58,725 nt of DNA from Brevinematales bacterium (GCA_013177895.1 JABLXV010000012.1:1-58725), one strand, 5' to 3'. Counted from the first letter of the stretch, positions 26,974-35,986 are shown. Made by a program: numbers and translations. Notes: a model not told the origin generated them from the sequence alone.

Positions 26974-27360
26974 TTATTCCAGAATCTTGTTATAGATAAA
27001 TTCGTAGACGGTTTTTGCAATCCGGTATGCTTCCCGTGCTTCAGGGATATCCGGGAGGTAGAAATCGTCGGGGTATCGTACTTCGATCGCATACCCGGTA
27101 AGCATCCCTGTTTCTGTTTGTTCAAATGTCGAATCAACCGCGATACACTGTTTACATAATGATTCAAGATCATGGGTTCGTGGAAATATAGAATTTTTAC
27201 TAATCAGGAATGCTTTAAAAGATTTTTTAGCGCATTGCTGGCAGTGGAAACAAACACCGTCGGTGACGATTTCATTGTCATTTCTTTCCAATTCATGCCG
27301 GGCAAGCAGAAGGTCATGCTGAGCCTTTATCATCCATTGTTTGACTATTTCAGAGGCCAT
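26974..27360 (-). CDS. HEPN-domain protein, toxin partner of a HEPN/MNT pair
   Basis: This 128-aa helical protein matches the MNT-associated HEPN group: KAQHDLLLARHEL, then FHCQQCAKKSFKAFL and RTHDLESLCKQC. The 'h.QQ..EK.lKA.L' and 'THdL..L' blocks are typical. HEPN proteins of this type are usually toxins or RNases that the adjacent nucleotidyltransferase modifies and neutralises. The catalytic R..H motif of active HEPN RNases is present only in the short RTH form, so activity is uncertain. The gene overlaps the MNT gene by 16 nt, as expected for a coupled pair. Confidence 0.82.
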   Translation of the reverse strand: MASEIVKQWMIKAQHDLLLARHELERNDNEIVTDGVCFHCQQCAKKSFKAFLISKNSIFPRTHDLESLCKQCIAVDSTFEQTETGMLTGYAIEVRYPDDFYLPDIPEAREAYRIAKTVYEFIYNKILE

Positions 27361-27698
27361 ATCACTTTTCCCTCAATCAATGCCTGTGCTGTAACACTGA
27401 ATGCAAGCGAGCGGAACTTCTCCGCCTCAGCCGGGGTACGGATAATTATATCCGTTCCTGAGGCTATACGGTTTTTCAGGTACAATTCCGCCAGTTCATT
27501 TCTAATCATTTTTGCCAGTATTGCTTTCTGCGCTCTATTCAATTTTGTGTCGCTAATAAGAAGCAAATCGAAATCGCTATTATTAAAATTTGTGCCCTTC
27601 GCGCGCGAACCGAACAGGATAATTTTATTTAGCGAAACTTTATTTGCTGTAAGAATATTATGGATTACTTTCGATATATCTTTTAGTATTTTATCCAT
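27345..27698 (-). CDS. MNT-type minimal nucleotidyltransferase, antitoxin partner
   Basis: This 117-aa protein has the nucleotidyltransferase motif GSRAKGTNFNNSDFDLLLI (about 31-49). Gly-Ser and two Asp are in place, with a third acidic position near GTDIII. In characterised HEPN/MNT modules this enzyme adds AMP groups to a residue of the HEPN toxin. It is the upstream gene of the pair and overlaps the HEPN gene. The pair is AT-richer than the flanking genes, consistent with horizontal transfer. Confidence 0.85.
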   Translation of the reverse strand: MDKILKDISKVIHNILTANKVSLNKIILFGSRAKGTNFNNSDFDLLLISDTKLNRAQKAILAKMIRNELAELYLKNRIASGTDIIIRTPAEAEKFRSLAFSVTAQALIEGKVIWPLK

Positions 27699-27779
27699 CG
27701 CTTTTCCCCGGATTCATAGAGCATTGTAGTGATATCATGTGAAAATATCAAAAAGATAATCACTACTTATTCTTATATA

Positions 27780-28121
27780 TTATTTCTTAATTTCCACAGT
27801 CTGGGGGAACGGTTCCATCAGGCGTTTCCATGTATCCCCGTCGATATCCCCGATATACTCCACCGGCCACGCGGGCGTCTGTCCGTAGAAGATGCAGATA
27901 TACCCGCCGTTAGACGTATACGCGAGACCGCCCCGTGGGATGGACGGTACGGGGGATTCCGTACCCAGATCGGCATGCACCGGTCCGTAGGCCTCGCCGC
28001 CCCATGTCGTCAGTTTTACGCTGACCGGCAGGATGCCGTAGAACTTCTCCGCGATAACGGTATCGTTCAGAGTCGCGCGCAGGGAGAACTCCCCGAAATC
28101 CAGTACGATCGGTTTACTCAT
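27780..28121 (-). CDS. Cyclophilin-like fold protein (TM1367/DUF3830-like)
   Basis: This 113-aa all-beta protein resembles the small cyclophilin-like family: an N-terminal strand with LNDTVIAEKFYGILP, then SVKLTTWGGEAYGPV, GGLAYTSNGGYICIFYGQTP, and a C-terminal DTWKRLMEPFPQTVEI. The 'tWGdEiYf' and 'Gd.~yw..g~~l~ifyG.TP' patterns are those of the family. Prolyl-isomerase activity has not been established for such proteins. It follows the ankyrin gene on the same strand with an 8-nt gap, so the two are probably one operon. Confidence 0.75.
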   Translation of the reverse strand: MSKPIVLDFGEFSLRATLNDTVIAEKFYGILPVSVKLTTWGGEAYGPVHADLGTESPVPSIPRGGLAYTSNGGYICIFYGQTPAWPVEYIGDIDGDTWKRLMEPFPQTVEIKK

Positions 28122-28129
28122 AATCCCTT

Positions 28130-29047
28130 CTATTTCTGTTTCTTTTTCTTTTTATCAGGTTCGGTTGAGGATTTGTCGATTTTCTTCGCGGTCACGAGAA
28201 GCATCACGATATCGGGATGGTCGTACAGGCGCGCGACGTCGGCGGGAATCGATCCGGGCGGGATTTTATCCCACATGATCAGGGTACGCGCGAACGGGTC
28301 GGCGCCCGATTCGAGAAGGAGCCGTATCATCTCGACATTGCCGTTCATCGCCGCGATATGCAGCGGCGTCATCCCGTGATAGCTGTAAGCATCCATCGCC
28401 GCGCCGTTCTCGAGCAGGAGTTTCACCGCTTCGATATTGTTCTCATACGCCGCCCAGTGCATCGGGGTGAACTTATGGATACTCAACGTATTGACCGATA
28501 CCCCCGCCTTGAGGAGCATCTCGGCGATAGTGAAATATTTCTTGGATAACGCGATATTGAGGGGCGAGTAATTCCGGTAATAAGCATGGGTAGACGCGTC
28601 GGCGCCGTAACGGAGCAGGAGCTGGACGATTTCCGTATAGCCGCCCTCCGCCGCCGAATAAAGCGGGGTCTTTCCGGTAAATTCTTCCTGTGTGTTGATA
28701 TTCGCGCCCCATCCGATCATCAGCTTCACGAAGTTCATGTCTCCCTTGACGCATGCGATATGCAGGGGAGTCAGGCCGTCATGGTTGGGACTGTTCCGGT
28801 CCGCGCCGAGAGCGAGGAGAGTCTGCACCATTTTACTGTCGCCATGGAACGCCGCGTAATGCATCGCGGTATTCCCGTCGAACGGGTCGGCTGTATCCAC
28901 CTCCGCTCCGCGCGCAACATAGGTGCGGATATCGCTGATGTTCCCTTTTTTCGCGGCGGACAAGAGCAATGAATTCAGGCTGGTTTCCGAATAGACGGTT
29001 CCACAAAGGATAGAGAGGAGTGTGATTGTTATTACGCGTTTCAACAA
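28130..29047 (-). CDS. Secreted ankyrin-repeat protein
   Basis: This 305-aa protein has a signal peptide (ITITLLSILCGTVYS) and about seven or eight ankyrin repeats (for example GNTAMHYAAFHG, GLTPLHIACVKG, GKTPLYSAAEGG, GMTPLHIAAMNG). It ends in a Lys-rich tail (PDKKKKKQK). Ankyrin repeats mediate protein binding, and the signal peptide places it in the periplasm or outside. The start is a TTG behind AAGGAAA. A second ankyrin protein occurs at 36103-37170. The ligand is unknown. Confidence 0.85.
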   Translation of the reverse strand: MLKRVITITLLSILCGTVYSETSLNSLLLSAAKKGNISDIRTYVARGAEVDTADPFDGNTAMHYAAFHGDSKMVQTLLALGADRNSPNHDGLTPLHIACVKGDMNFVKLMIGWGANINTQEEFTGKTPLYSAAEGGYTEIVQLLLRYGADASTHAYYRNYSPLNIALSKKYFTIAEMLLKAGVSVNTLSIHKFTPMHWAAYENNIEAVKLLLENGAAMDAYSYHGMTPLHIAAMNGNVEMIRLLLESGADPFARTLIMWDKIPPGSIPADVARLYDHPDIVMLLVTAKKIDKSSTEPDKKKKKQK

Positions 29048-29242
29048 GGTTTCCTTTACTGTCTATTTAGTATTATATCAAATAGCGGCGAGAATTGCCA
29101 GTATATTATCGGGATTAGGCGCCTGAAAATAAAGAAGCGTAAACTTTTACTTATCATTCATCGTAAACGATAATAGTACTGAAAAATATGATATTTTCAT
29201 CGAAACGGATTATAATATGCTTGAGGGGAACAGGAGGTTAAT

Positions 29243-31033
29243 ATGAAAAAGGGACTTTTTTCCGCCTATTTAACGCTCTTGGTGATGCTGATCCTTCCGC
29301 TGGCATTCCCGCTGGAAGTGAGTCTAAGCGAATTAAAGAATGTTCAATCGATAAAATTCGAGAATTACACGGGCGGGGAAGGAAAACCGTCCTACCAGAA
29401 CACGGTCGAGGAAGTGATGGGAATCGGGCGGTTTCTTGCCGACGGTATCGTGAAACAGGATAAGAATACATGGTTCCATTACTTTATGAAATACTCCATC
29501 ATCCACGCCTATTCGAAGGACGAGACCAATAAACTTTCCGCCGACATATTCTCCATCGACAAGGAAGCCAAGGTCAATCATGTCAAGAACATCAAACGCA
29601 TTATCGCGGGTTATCTCGAGGGGATGTATAATTACACTGAGAAACAGGCGCGCGTGCTCGCGATATTCATTCTCTATTATAACGCGGTTTACCGCGGCGA
29701 TATGGACTACTTCGCGGCGAAGTATAAATCGGTCGTGCTGAAAAATATCGATAAGGGTAACGCGGGTATCTCCACCAAGTACTACGATTGGCCGGGTAAG
29801 ACGAAGATGCTGATTCCTCTCACCGAGAGCGCCGAACGGGATAACCTGAACTCGCTCGATTCGTCGATAATATCCGACGATAAGATTATCGAGGAGTTCC
29901 AGAAGCTCGAGGATATGGGTATCGACGAGCGCAAGGATTTGGTCGAGATTAAGGAAGAGCAGGTAGTCGAGAAAAAGGAAAAGATCGAGGAAAAGAAAGA
30001 GGATATCGAGAAGCAGAAGGATAAGATAAAAGACGACGAAAAGAAGCTGGATGAGAAAAAGAAGGAAACCGAGAAGAAGCAGGACGAGATAAAAAAGGAT
30101 AAGGAAAAAATCGATACGATTAAGGACCCTGTTGAAAAAGAAAAGAAAAAGGAAGAAATTAAGAAAAAAGAGGACGAGATCAAAAAGGACAAGGAAGATA
30201 TCAAGAAGGAAGAAAAGAAGATCGAGGAAACCAAGAAAGATGTGACCAAGAAAGAGGACGAGGTCAAGAAAGAAGAAAAGGAAATCGTAAAAAAGGAAGA
30301 CGAGATCAAGAAAGATAAAGAGCTGATCACGACGGATGAAAAGATAGTTGAGGAAAAGAAGACCGATATTAACAATCCCCAGGGCGATAAAACCACTATT
30401 GCCGACGAAAAGAAGAAAATCGAAGATGAAAAGAAAAAGATAGAGGAAGAGAAGAAGAAGATCGACGAGAAGCAGAAGGAACTCGATACCCGTGAGGACG
30501 AGCTCAAGCAGGGTGTGGACGACAAGGTATTCGACGGAAAGTTCTACTATCTCAAGATCAAGGACTATCTCCCCGACGGGGTTTACGAGAACGAGATGTA
30601 TATTATCAACGCCGCCACCCGCAAGATAGAAGTCCGTTCGCCGTACCAGACCATATCCGGCAGTAAGTACGACGTCTACAAAAGCGGGGTGGTGGTCATC
30701 GGCTTCGAGGGCAAGGAGCTCTACAATCACAAGCTGGTATTGCTCGACCGTCTCACTCTCGAACCGGTCGCCGTATCGAGCGAACTGATATTCTGGCGGA
30801 GTTTTATCGAGATACGCGACGATTTTATCTACGCGATATGCATGAAGGAAGGGAAGTATTTCCTCGGGAAGTTTGACGGCAAGCTGAACAAGGTCGCGCA
30901 GTCGTCGGTCGCCATATCCAAGGACACGTTCCTGACATTCTATAAAGATTATGTCTATATCAACGACGAGGCGAAGAAGATCGCGGTACTGAACGTGACG
31001 GACCTCATGCTGATCGAGACGATCGAACCTTGA
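29243..31033 (+). CDS. P83/100 family antigen homologue with long charged coiled coil
   Basis: This 596-aa protein has an N-terminal signal peptide (SAYLTLLVMLILPLAFP). Residues about 30-200 resemble the P83/100 N-terminal domain of Borrelia and Treponema (VEEVMGIGRFLADGI, AYLE-like helices, YYNAVYRGDMDYF). Residues about 225-430 are an extreme Lys/Glu/Asp coiled coil. A C-terminal beta-rich domain (about 440-590) looks like a beta-propeller fragment. The family is known from spirochaetes and its function is not established. The coiled coil produces long meaningless frames on the opposite strand. AGGAGG precedes the ATG, and a TATAAT lies at 29211-29216. This is strong evidence for the host phylum. 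Confidence 0.85.
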   Translation: MKKGLFSAYLTLLVMLILPLAFPLEVSLSELKNVQSIKFENYTGGEGKPSYQNTVEEVMGIGRFLADGIVKQDKNTWFHYFMKYSIIHAYSKDETNKLSADIFSIDKEAKVNHVKNIKRIIAGYLEGMYNYTEKQARVLAIFILYYNAVYRGDMDYFAAKYKSVVLKNIDKGNAGISTKYYDWPGKTKMLIPLTESAERDNLNSLDSSIISDDKIIEEFQKLEDMGIDERKDLVEIKEEQVVEKKEKIEEKKEDIEKQKDKIKDDEKKLDEKKKETEKKQDEIKKDKEKIDTIKDPVEKEKKKEEIKKKEDEIKKDKEDIKKEEKKIEETKKDVTKKEDEVKKEEKEIVKKEDEIKKDKELITTDEKIVEEKKTDINNPQGDKTTIADEKKKIEDEKKKIEEEKKKIDEKQKELDTREDELKQGVDDKVFDGKFYYLKIKDYLPDGVYENEMYIINAATRKIEVRSPYQTISGSKYDVYKSGVVVIGFEGKELYNHKLVLLDRLTLEPVAVSSELIFWRSFIEIRDDFIYAICMKEGKYFLGKFDGKLNKVAQSSVAISKDTFLTFYKDYVYINDEAKKIAVLNVTDLMLIETIEP

Positions 31034-31051
31034 TTCTGTTCGGGAGGACGG

Positions 31052-31627
31052 ATGGGGAATCGCAATATCAAGATATCGTGGGGGATTATCCCCGCGATGG
31101 TAATGGGGATAGTGCTCGCCGTATGGGGCATACCCGCGCTGATCAACAGGCTCACTATCGGCGCGCTGACGCAGAAGGTGCTCGATAAGAACACCCCCCC
31201 CGACAGCAGCGTCCCGCTCAAAACGTACCAGCTCCCCGTGATCCGTACCGAACTCCCGTCCGGCACCGGTAAGGCGTATGTCGAGGCGGGGATAGGGTTG
31301 GGGTATCCCGATAAACCGGGCTTGGAGGATGAGATCAGGCAAAACATCCCGCTATTGAAGAGCCTCGCGATCGAGGTGCTTGCGACGTTCAACACCGGGC
31401 AGATCGACGACCCAACCGGGCGGGAAGCGCTCGCGCTCGAACTCGCGCACCGTTTCAATAAGGCGCTGACCAAGGGCACGGTCGAGGAGATATTCTTTTA
31501 CAGCTTTCTGATTACCGACCTCGATCAGATAGGCGGCACGGGAAATAAGCTCCAGCCGGACGAATTGTCCAATAAAATCCAGAGTATACAGCATGAGACC
31601 CTTCCGGGAATGGAGGGCGGGGAATAA
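31052..31627 (+). CDS. FliL-like single-pass membrane protein
   Basis: This 191-aa protein has one N-terminal transmembrane helix (GIIPAMVMGIVLAVWGIPAL) and a periplasmic domain resembling FliL: QLPVIRTELPSGTGKAYVEAGIGLGYPD, a middle 'r.~i~~ll.~ls' region, and then EALALELAHRFNKALTKGTVEEIFFYSFLI. The last part matches the conserved FliL end 'lr.ei...in..l..G.v..v.ft.f'. FliL supports stators and flagellar stiffness. This copy is outside a flagellar operon, 18 nt behind the P83/100 gene, so it may be a divergent paralogue tied to P83/100 function. Confidence 0.7.
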   Translation: MGNRNIKISWGIIPAMVMGIVLAVWGIPALINRLTIGALTQKVLDKNTPPDSSVPLKTYQLPVIRTELPSGTGKAYVEAGIGLGYPDKPGLEDEIRQNIPLLKSLAIEVLATFNTGQIDDPTGREALALELAHRFNKALTKGTVEEIFFYSFLITDLDQIGGTGNKLQPDELSNKIQSIQHETLPGMEGGE

Positions 31628-31630
31628 AAA

Positions 31631-31651
31631 AGCCCCGCTTCTCGCGGGGCT
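31631..31651. terminator. Bidirectional Rho-independent terminator
   Basis: AGCCCCGC (31631-31638) pairs with GCGGGGCT (31644-31651). A-run on the left and T-rich on the right, between two convergent genes. Confidence 0.85.
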
Positions 31652-31698
31652 TGTGTTTAATTCAATTCTACGTCGATTTCGACCGAAAGCTGAGATTA

Positions 31699-32220
31699 CT
31701 AATCTTCTACTTCAAGGTTAATTTCCAACGAAACCTGCACGGTATCGTCATATTTAAAATCGGGCATTTCCTTCTGAACTTCCTGTTCCAAATCAGCGTC
31801 CGGCGGCGGGGTTTCCGGATCGATAGAGGTGAGTTCCTCTTTTGAGAAATCGAGATCCTTCGGCACCGGTTTCTTATTCGCTTTGATTGCGCCAATCGCG
31901 AGAATACGCGCGAACTTGGAATGATATGTCGCTTTCAGGTACATTTTTTTCTTCCAAAGCGTTTTCGCGTAGGTTTGGTGCGCGATTGCCTTCGCGAGTT
32001 TTCCGGTATACACCTTGCCTTCCTTGACAACAGCTTTCGCGTGTTTAAGCAATAGATATGTCTTATTGACAAACTTCTTCATGTCCTGCAATGCCCACTT
32101 CTTTACCACTACAGCCTTTCCCGGTTTACCGGGACCCTTTACGGCCTTACCGGAAAACGCTAATCCCAACGGCAGTGCGACCAGAACTGCTACAAACAAA
32201 ACATTTCTAAAAAAATTCAT
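31699..32220 (-). CDS. Secreted basic protein with acidic tail, unknown function
   Basis: This 173-aa protein has a signal peptide (MNFFRNVLFVAVLVALPLGLAFS). The mature part is very Lys-rich and helical (KAVKGPGKPGKAVVVKKW, KLAKAIAHQTYAKTLWKKKMY), then turns strongly acidic in the last 50 residues (DPETPPPDADLEQEV, INLEVED). I do not recognise a family. The charge switch suggests an intramolecular or multimeric charge interaction in the periplasm. GGAGG lies upstream of the ATG. Confidence 0.65.
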   Translation of the reverse strand: MNFFRNVLFVAVLVALPLGLAFSGKAVKGPGKPGKAVVVKKWALQDMKKFVNKTYLLLKHAKAVVKEGKVYTGKLAKAIAHQTYAKTLWKKKMYLKATYHSKFARILAIGAIKANKKPVPKDLDFSKEELTSIDPETPPPDADLEQEVQKEMPDFKYDDTVQVSLEINLEVED

Positions 32221-32294
32221 ATCGGCCTCCTATGCTTTTCTTTAAAGTAACATAGCATGAGTTTTTTGTCAAAAAAATATCCGACTTTCGCTCT

Positions 32295-32323
32295 TTGACA
32301 ATAACCCCCATCGTCATTATAAT
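32295..32323 (+). promoter_or_regulatory. Consensus sigma-70 promoter
   Basis: TTGACA (32295-32300), a 17-nt spacer and a perfect TATAAT (32318-32323) lie 60 nt before the exonuclease-like gene. Confidence 0.8.
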
Positions 32324-32383
32324 ACTACCCGTACCGGCGGGCATTTTACCCGTCGATAAAATCGTCTCAATCGCGGGAGAATT

Positions 32384-33274
32384 ATGCTTCGTCATACGTT
32401 CTGTCATCTCAAGGGTGTCGGTAAAAAGCGGGAGAGCATCCTATGGGAGCATGGGATACTCTGTTGGGAGGACGCGCTCGAACGGAAACGTCTCGATAGC
32501 GCAGTCTCCGGGCATACGACAGGGATTTCCCCCGAGCTCGCGGATAGCATTTCGCGCGGCGCGCGCGAATCGATCGAGCGGTTGGCCGCGGGTGATCTTC
32601 CGTACTTTATGAAACATCTCCACCCGTCGGAGCATTGGCGGGTGTTCCGGGAATTCCGCGCCGGGACGGCATATTTCGATATCGAGACCGACGGCCTATC
32701 GAACGAAACCGGGCGGATAACCACTGTTTCGCTCTATGACGGCCGCGCGGTGAACACTTATATCAACGGCGGCAATCTCGGCGAGTTCCCCGATGAGTTC
32801 TCCGCTTATCGGCTCATCGTTTCTTATAACGGGAAGTGCTTCGACGTGCCGTTTATCAACCATTATTTCGGGATACATGTGGATATTCCGCATATCGACC
32901 TCTGCCCGGTCATGCATTCGCTGGGATTTTACGGCGGATTGAAGGGCACCGAGAAGGCGTTAGGGATAGACCGGGGCGAATTGGACGGGGTGGATGGGTA
33001 CTTCGCGGTGCTGCTCTGGAACGAGTACGAGAACCATGATAATATAAACGCGCTCGAAACGCTGCTCGCGTACAATATCGAGGATGTGGTGAACCTGGAG
33101 TTCCTGATGATCGAGGCGTACAACCGCAAGATCGGGGAGTACCCGGCGTTCAGGCATAATACTATTCCGGTGCCCGAACGGCCGGAAATTCCCTTTAAAC
33201 CGGACTATTCTCTGGTACAGCGTTATCGTCAGAAATTCCTAGGCGCCGGGGCTAATCTTCCTCCGCGGAATTGA
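32384..33274 (+). CDS. YprB-type RNase-H-like exonuclease domain protein
   Basis: This 296-aa protein starts with a helix-hairpin-helix-like segment ([18 protein letters not shown]), followed by an RNase_H_2/DEDD exonuclease-type core: [10 protein letters not shown] (first acidic pair, about 96-105), [17 protein letters not shown] (about 147-163), [10 protein letters not shown], and [13 protein letters not shown] with the last Asp. Such proteins are predicted 3'-5' nucleases acting on RNA or DNA. The last 23 nt overlap the 3' end of the convergent MsrBA gene. It has a near-perfect promoter of its own. Confidence 0.8.
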   Translation: MLRHTFCHLKGVGKKRESILWEHGILCWEDALERKRLDSAVSGHTTGISPELADSISRGARESIERLAAGDLPYFMKHLHPSEHWRVFREFRAGTAYFDIETDGLSNETGRITTVSLYDGRAVNTYINGGNLGEFPDEFSAYRLIVSYNGKCFDVPFINHYFGIHVDIPHIDLCPVMHSLGFYGGLKGTEKALGIDRGELDGVDGYFAVLLWNEYENHDNINALETLLAYNIEDVVNLEFLMIEAYNRKIGEYPAFRHNTIPVPERPEIPFKPDYSLVQRYRQKFLGAGANLPPRN

Positions 33275-34223
33275 CATCCACATGGCAGTACCCGTAAGGG
33301 TTCTTTTCGAGATACCGCTGGTGGTAATCCTCGGCGAGATAAAATTCGCCCGCCTTCGCGAATTCGGTGACAATCCGTTTACCGGGGCGATGCTCCTGTA
33401 TCTTCATCGCGTCCGCCTTCGCGGCTTTTTCCTGTTCTTCCGATAAGTAGAATACCGCCGAACGGTACTGCGTTCCGATGTCGTTTCCCTGCCGGTTGAG
33501 CGAGGCGGGGTCGTGGATTTTCCAGAAGTGGCGCAGGAGTTTCCCGTAGCTCACGATAGCGGGGTCGAACTCGATCCATACCGCCTCCGCGTGCCCGGTG
33601 CGCCCGTCGCATACCTCGCGGTATGACGGGTGGGGGGTTGTCCCTCCGATATAGCCGACGCGGGTATCGATCACGCCCTTCACACGGCGGAAGTACGCCT
33701 CGACGCCCCAGAAACATCCCGCCGCGAATATGGCGTTCTCGCTCACGCGTCCCGATTTATGGTACTCATTCGGGAACAGGTAGAGATAATTTCCATATCC
33801 TTCCGCGTCGAGATGATCCGATGGGACAAAACGGAGCGACGCGGAATTGATGCAGTAACGTTTCCCGGCCGGTTCGGGGCCGTCGTCGAACACATGCCCC
33901 AAGTGGGCGTCGCCTGTGCGGCTGCGTACCTCGGTACGGGGTATCCCCATCGAGCGATCGGCCTTCTCGATTATCTCCTGCCTATGCAACGGTCTTGTAA
34001 AACTCGGCCATCCGGTGCCTGAATCGAATTTATCCAACGAGCTGAAGAGGGGTTCGCCGGATATGACGTCGACATAAATCCCCGGCTTTTTGTTATCCCA
34101 ATACGCGTTATGAAAGGACGGCTCGGTTCCCCCGCATTTCACGATTTCGTACTGCTGGGGCGATAGCCTGTCCTTCAATTCAGGAGGGACGGTACAGAGA
34201 GTGTTTTCTTGATAATCCAACAT
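33252..34223 (-). CDS. Bifunctional methionine sulfoxide reductase MsrBA
   Basis: This 323-aa fusion repairs both R- and S-methionine sulfoxide. The N-terminal MsrB domain shows [24 protein letters not shown] and RYCINSAS with the catalytic Cys. The paired CxxC zinc ligands of many MsrB proteins are missing, so this is the zinc-free type. The C-terminal MsrA domain (about 160-315) shows [18 protein letters not shown] with its catalytic Cys, then [12 protein letters not shown] and [10 protein letters not shown]. The domain order is B-A. No signal peptide is visible, so it is cytoplasmic. AAGGAGG lies at the right distance from the ATG. Confidence 0.93.
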   Translation of the reverse strand: MLDYQENTLCTVPPELKDRLSPQQYEIVKCGGTEPSFHNAYWDNKKPGIYVDVISGEPLFSSLDKFDSGTGWPSFTRPLHRQEIIEKADRSMGIPRTEVRSRTGDAHLGHVFDDGPEPAGKRYCINSASLRFVPSDHLDAEGYGNYLYLFPNEYHKSGRVSENAIFAAGCFWGVEAYFRRVKGVIDTRVGYIGGTTPHPSYREVCDGRTGHAEAVWIEFDPAIVSYGKLLRHFWKIHDPASLNRQGNDIGTQYRSAVFYLSEEQEKAAKADAMKIQEHRPGKRIVTEFAKAGEFYLAEDYHQRYLEKNPYGYCHVDVNSAEED

Positions 34224-34249
34224 ACGCGGCCTCCTTGAGGTTTAGTATA

Positions 34250-34292
34250 GGTCACTTCCTTTCCACCGATTCCCGGTGGCAAGGAAGTGACC
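34250..34292. repeat. Long near-perfect hairpin between msrBA and the upstream gene
   Basis: GGTCACTTCCTT (34250-34261) pairs with AAGGAAGTGACC (34281-34292), and CCACCG (34263-34268) pairs with CGGTGG (34274-34279), with a single T/C mismatch and a 5-nt loop. There is no T-run on either side. It lies 26 nt upstream of the msrBA start, so it could be an operator, an RNA control element or a small repeat. The remaining gap to 34432 shows nothing else clear. Confidence 0.6.
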
Positions 34293-34432
34293 ATTGGGCG
34301 TATCTTAAAGATATACCAAAAGTAATATTAAAAATGTTAATAGCTTTTGCGTCAGTCCCCGTCAGGGGGGAACCGCCCTATAGTAAATATAACCCCGCCG
34401 GAGGAATAAATCAAGTAAAATAGTAGGAATAT

Positions 34433-34921
34433 TTATCCGATGCGCAGTCCTTTGCTCTCTATGGAGAGGAGAATGCAGTATCCGTTCACGAGCGGGAATA
34501 TTTCGCCCGCGAGATGCTCGCCGGGCTTGAGCGATTCCAGCCAGCTCCCCGGCAGGATGAGGGGATAATCCCCGATCAGGTAACGGTCGGTATCGCCGCG
34601 CTTAGTATGCACCTTAGCGATACTGTACGCGCCCTCGATAGGGACGGCCAGCATTTCGGGGATATGCAGGAACGAGTGACTGCGGATACTGAACCACGAC
34701 ACAATCGTGAGGAGGTTGCCCACACCGAGAAGCGCGAAGAAGCGGATGTCGCGATATCCCTGGAAGATGAAATAAGCGGATATCAGGTCGGCGGCGATCA
34801 GGATGCACATCAGCGCGATAGACAGCGTTTTTCCGCGTTTCTGGTGGGGGAACATGATGATACGGATATGTTCTACTTCGGCGGGAGTTAGCGCCCGTCC
34901 GGCAGGAAATTTGTCTTGCAT
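34433..34921 (-). CDS. Uncharacterised two-TM membrane protein
   Basis: This 162-aa protein has two central transmembrane helices (TLSIALMCILIAADLISAYFIF and FFALLGVGNLLTIVSWFSI, about 32-78). These are flanked by a short cytoplasmic N-terminus with a His-rich patch (IRIIMFPHQKRGK) and a C-terminal beta-type domain of about 75 residues. No family is recognised. It lies 36 nt behind the WD40 lipoprotein gene and may be co-transcribed with it. Confidence 0.65.
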   Translation of the reverse strand: MQDKFPAGRALTPAEVEHIRIIMFPHQKRGKTLSIALMCILIAADLISAYFIFQGYRDIRFFALLGVGNLLTIVSWFSIRSHSFLHIPEMLAVPIEGAYSIAKVHTKRGDTDRYLIGDYPLILPGSWLESLKPGEHLAGEIFPLVNGYCILLSIESKGLRIG

Positions 34922-34957
34922 ATTGACCTCGCAGTATATTTAAAGGCTGAAAATTGG

Positions 34958-35986
34958 TTACTGTACGCCGAACTCCCGGATGAACGCGCCCGAGGAGGAC
35001 CAAAGTTTCACCGACTTATCGGAGGAACCTGTCGCGATATATTTCCCGTCCGGGCTGAACGCCGCCTGCAGGACTGCCCCGGTATGCCCGGTCAGTATGC
35101 CCACCGCCTTGCCGTCGAGGCTCCATAGCCGGACTGTGCCGTCGCGCGATGCGCTCGCGAGCGTCTTCCCGTCGGGACTCCACGCGATATCCTCGACTCC
35201 GTCGGTATGCCCCTTGAGGTCGAGCGCGATTTTCCCGTCGAGAGTCCACACCTTGACGGTCTTGTCCTTCGAGCAGCTCGCGATCATTTTCCCGTCGGGG
35301 CTGAACGCAACTCCCTCGACATAATCGGTGTGATTGGTGAACACGAGCACGCATACGCCCTGTTTGTTCCAGAGGCGCACCGTCTTATCGACCGAGCCAG
35401 ACGCGATCAGTTTCGAGTCCGGGCTGATAGCGACCGATGTCACGATACTTTTATGCCCCGCGAACTCGCCGAGCTGTTTGCCCTTCAGGTCCCATATTTT
35501 TACCAGCCCGTCCCATCCCGCGGTCGCCATAAATGTCCCGTCCGGGCTGAATTTTACCTCGGAGATATACGACTGCTGGATCGGCAGGGCGAACTGGATA
35601 ACGCCCGCGCTTGTCCAGAGCTGGACGAACTTGTCCCATCCGCTCGACGCGATCATTTTCCCGTCGGGGCTGAATGCCACCCCGCTGATGGGCGCGCTGT
35701 GCACGGCGAGCGCTTTGATGAATTTGCCGTCGATTGTCCAGAGTTTCACTTTTTTATCGGCGGAACCGGTTGCGATCGTTTTCCCGTGGGGACTGAACGC
35801 GAGCGCGGTGACCATCCCCTCATGCGACGACGGTTTGTTATCGACGATGACCGTCGTATGGTTGGTAACTGCCACTGTGGTCTGGTTGGTGGCGGCTACG
35901 CCGGGTTTGACACTACCGTCCCCGCAGGAAAGAAGCGTCGTCATGGACGCGATTAAGACCGCGTGACCTGCTATACTCTTTTTCAT
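34958..35986 (-). CDS. WD40-repeat lipoprotein (seven-bladed propeller)
   Basis: This 342-aa protein has a lipoprotein signal (lipobox LLSC, Cys about 21), a Thr/Asn-rich linker (TNQTTVAVTNHTTV), then exactly seven WD40 repeats. Each has the pattern H...V..v.FSPDGk.iAsgs.Dk.vklW. One closed seven-bladed propeller is therefore expected on the periplasmic or outer face. The repeats are very alike, which suggests recent internal duplication. It is a scaffold for protein binding; the partner is unknown. It is divergent from the thioredoxin-ankyrin gene, another secreted repeat protein. Confidence 0.88.
   Translation of the reverse strand: MKKSIAGHAVLIASMTTLLSCGDGSVKPGVAATNQTTVAVTNHTTVIVDNKPSSHEGMVTALAFSPHGKTIATGSADKKVKLWTIDGKFIKALAVHSAPISGVAFSPDGKMIASSGWDKFVQLWTSAGVIQFALPIQQSYISEVKFSPDGTFMATAGWDGLVKIWDLKGKQLGEFAGHKSIVTSVAISPDSKLIASGSVDKTVRLWNKQGVCVLVFTNHTDYVEGVAFSPDGKMIASCSKDKTVKVWTLDGKIALDLKGHTDGVEDIAWSPDGKTLASASRDGTVRLWSLDGKAVGILTGHTGAVLQAAFSPDGKYIATGSSDKSVKLWSSSGAFIREFGVQ

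Noticed and set aside
28473-28972. Frames opposite or out of phase with the ankyrin gene
   Set aside because: Shadows of a repeat-containing gene with strong evidence on the minus strand.
29333-31342. Long minus-strand open frame (669 aa) opposite the P83/100 gene, and another at 29782-30525
   Set aside because: They arise because Lys/Glu-rich codons on the plus strand give Leu/Phe/Ser-rich frames on the other. They have no ribosome site, and the plus-strand gene has a signal peptide and family match.
34250-34292. Hairpin considered as a terminator of the gene ending at 34433
   Set aside because: The stem is strong but no T-run follows in either direction, and it lies about 140 nt beyond the stop. 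Kept as an unassigned inverted repeat.
35207-35966. Plus-strand frames opposite the WD40 lipoprotein gene
   Set aside because: Their repeats simply mirror the WD40 repeats on the minus strand. No start site or domain.
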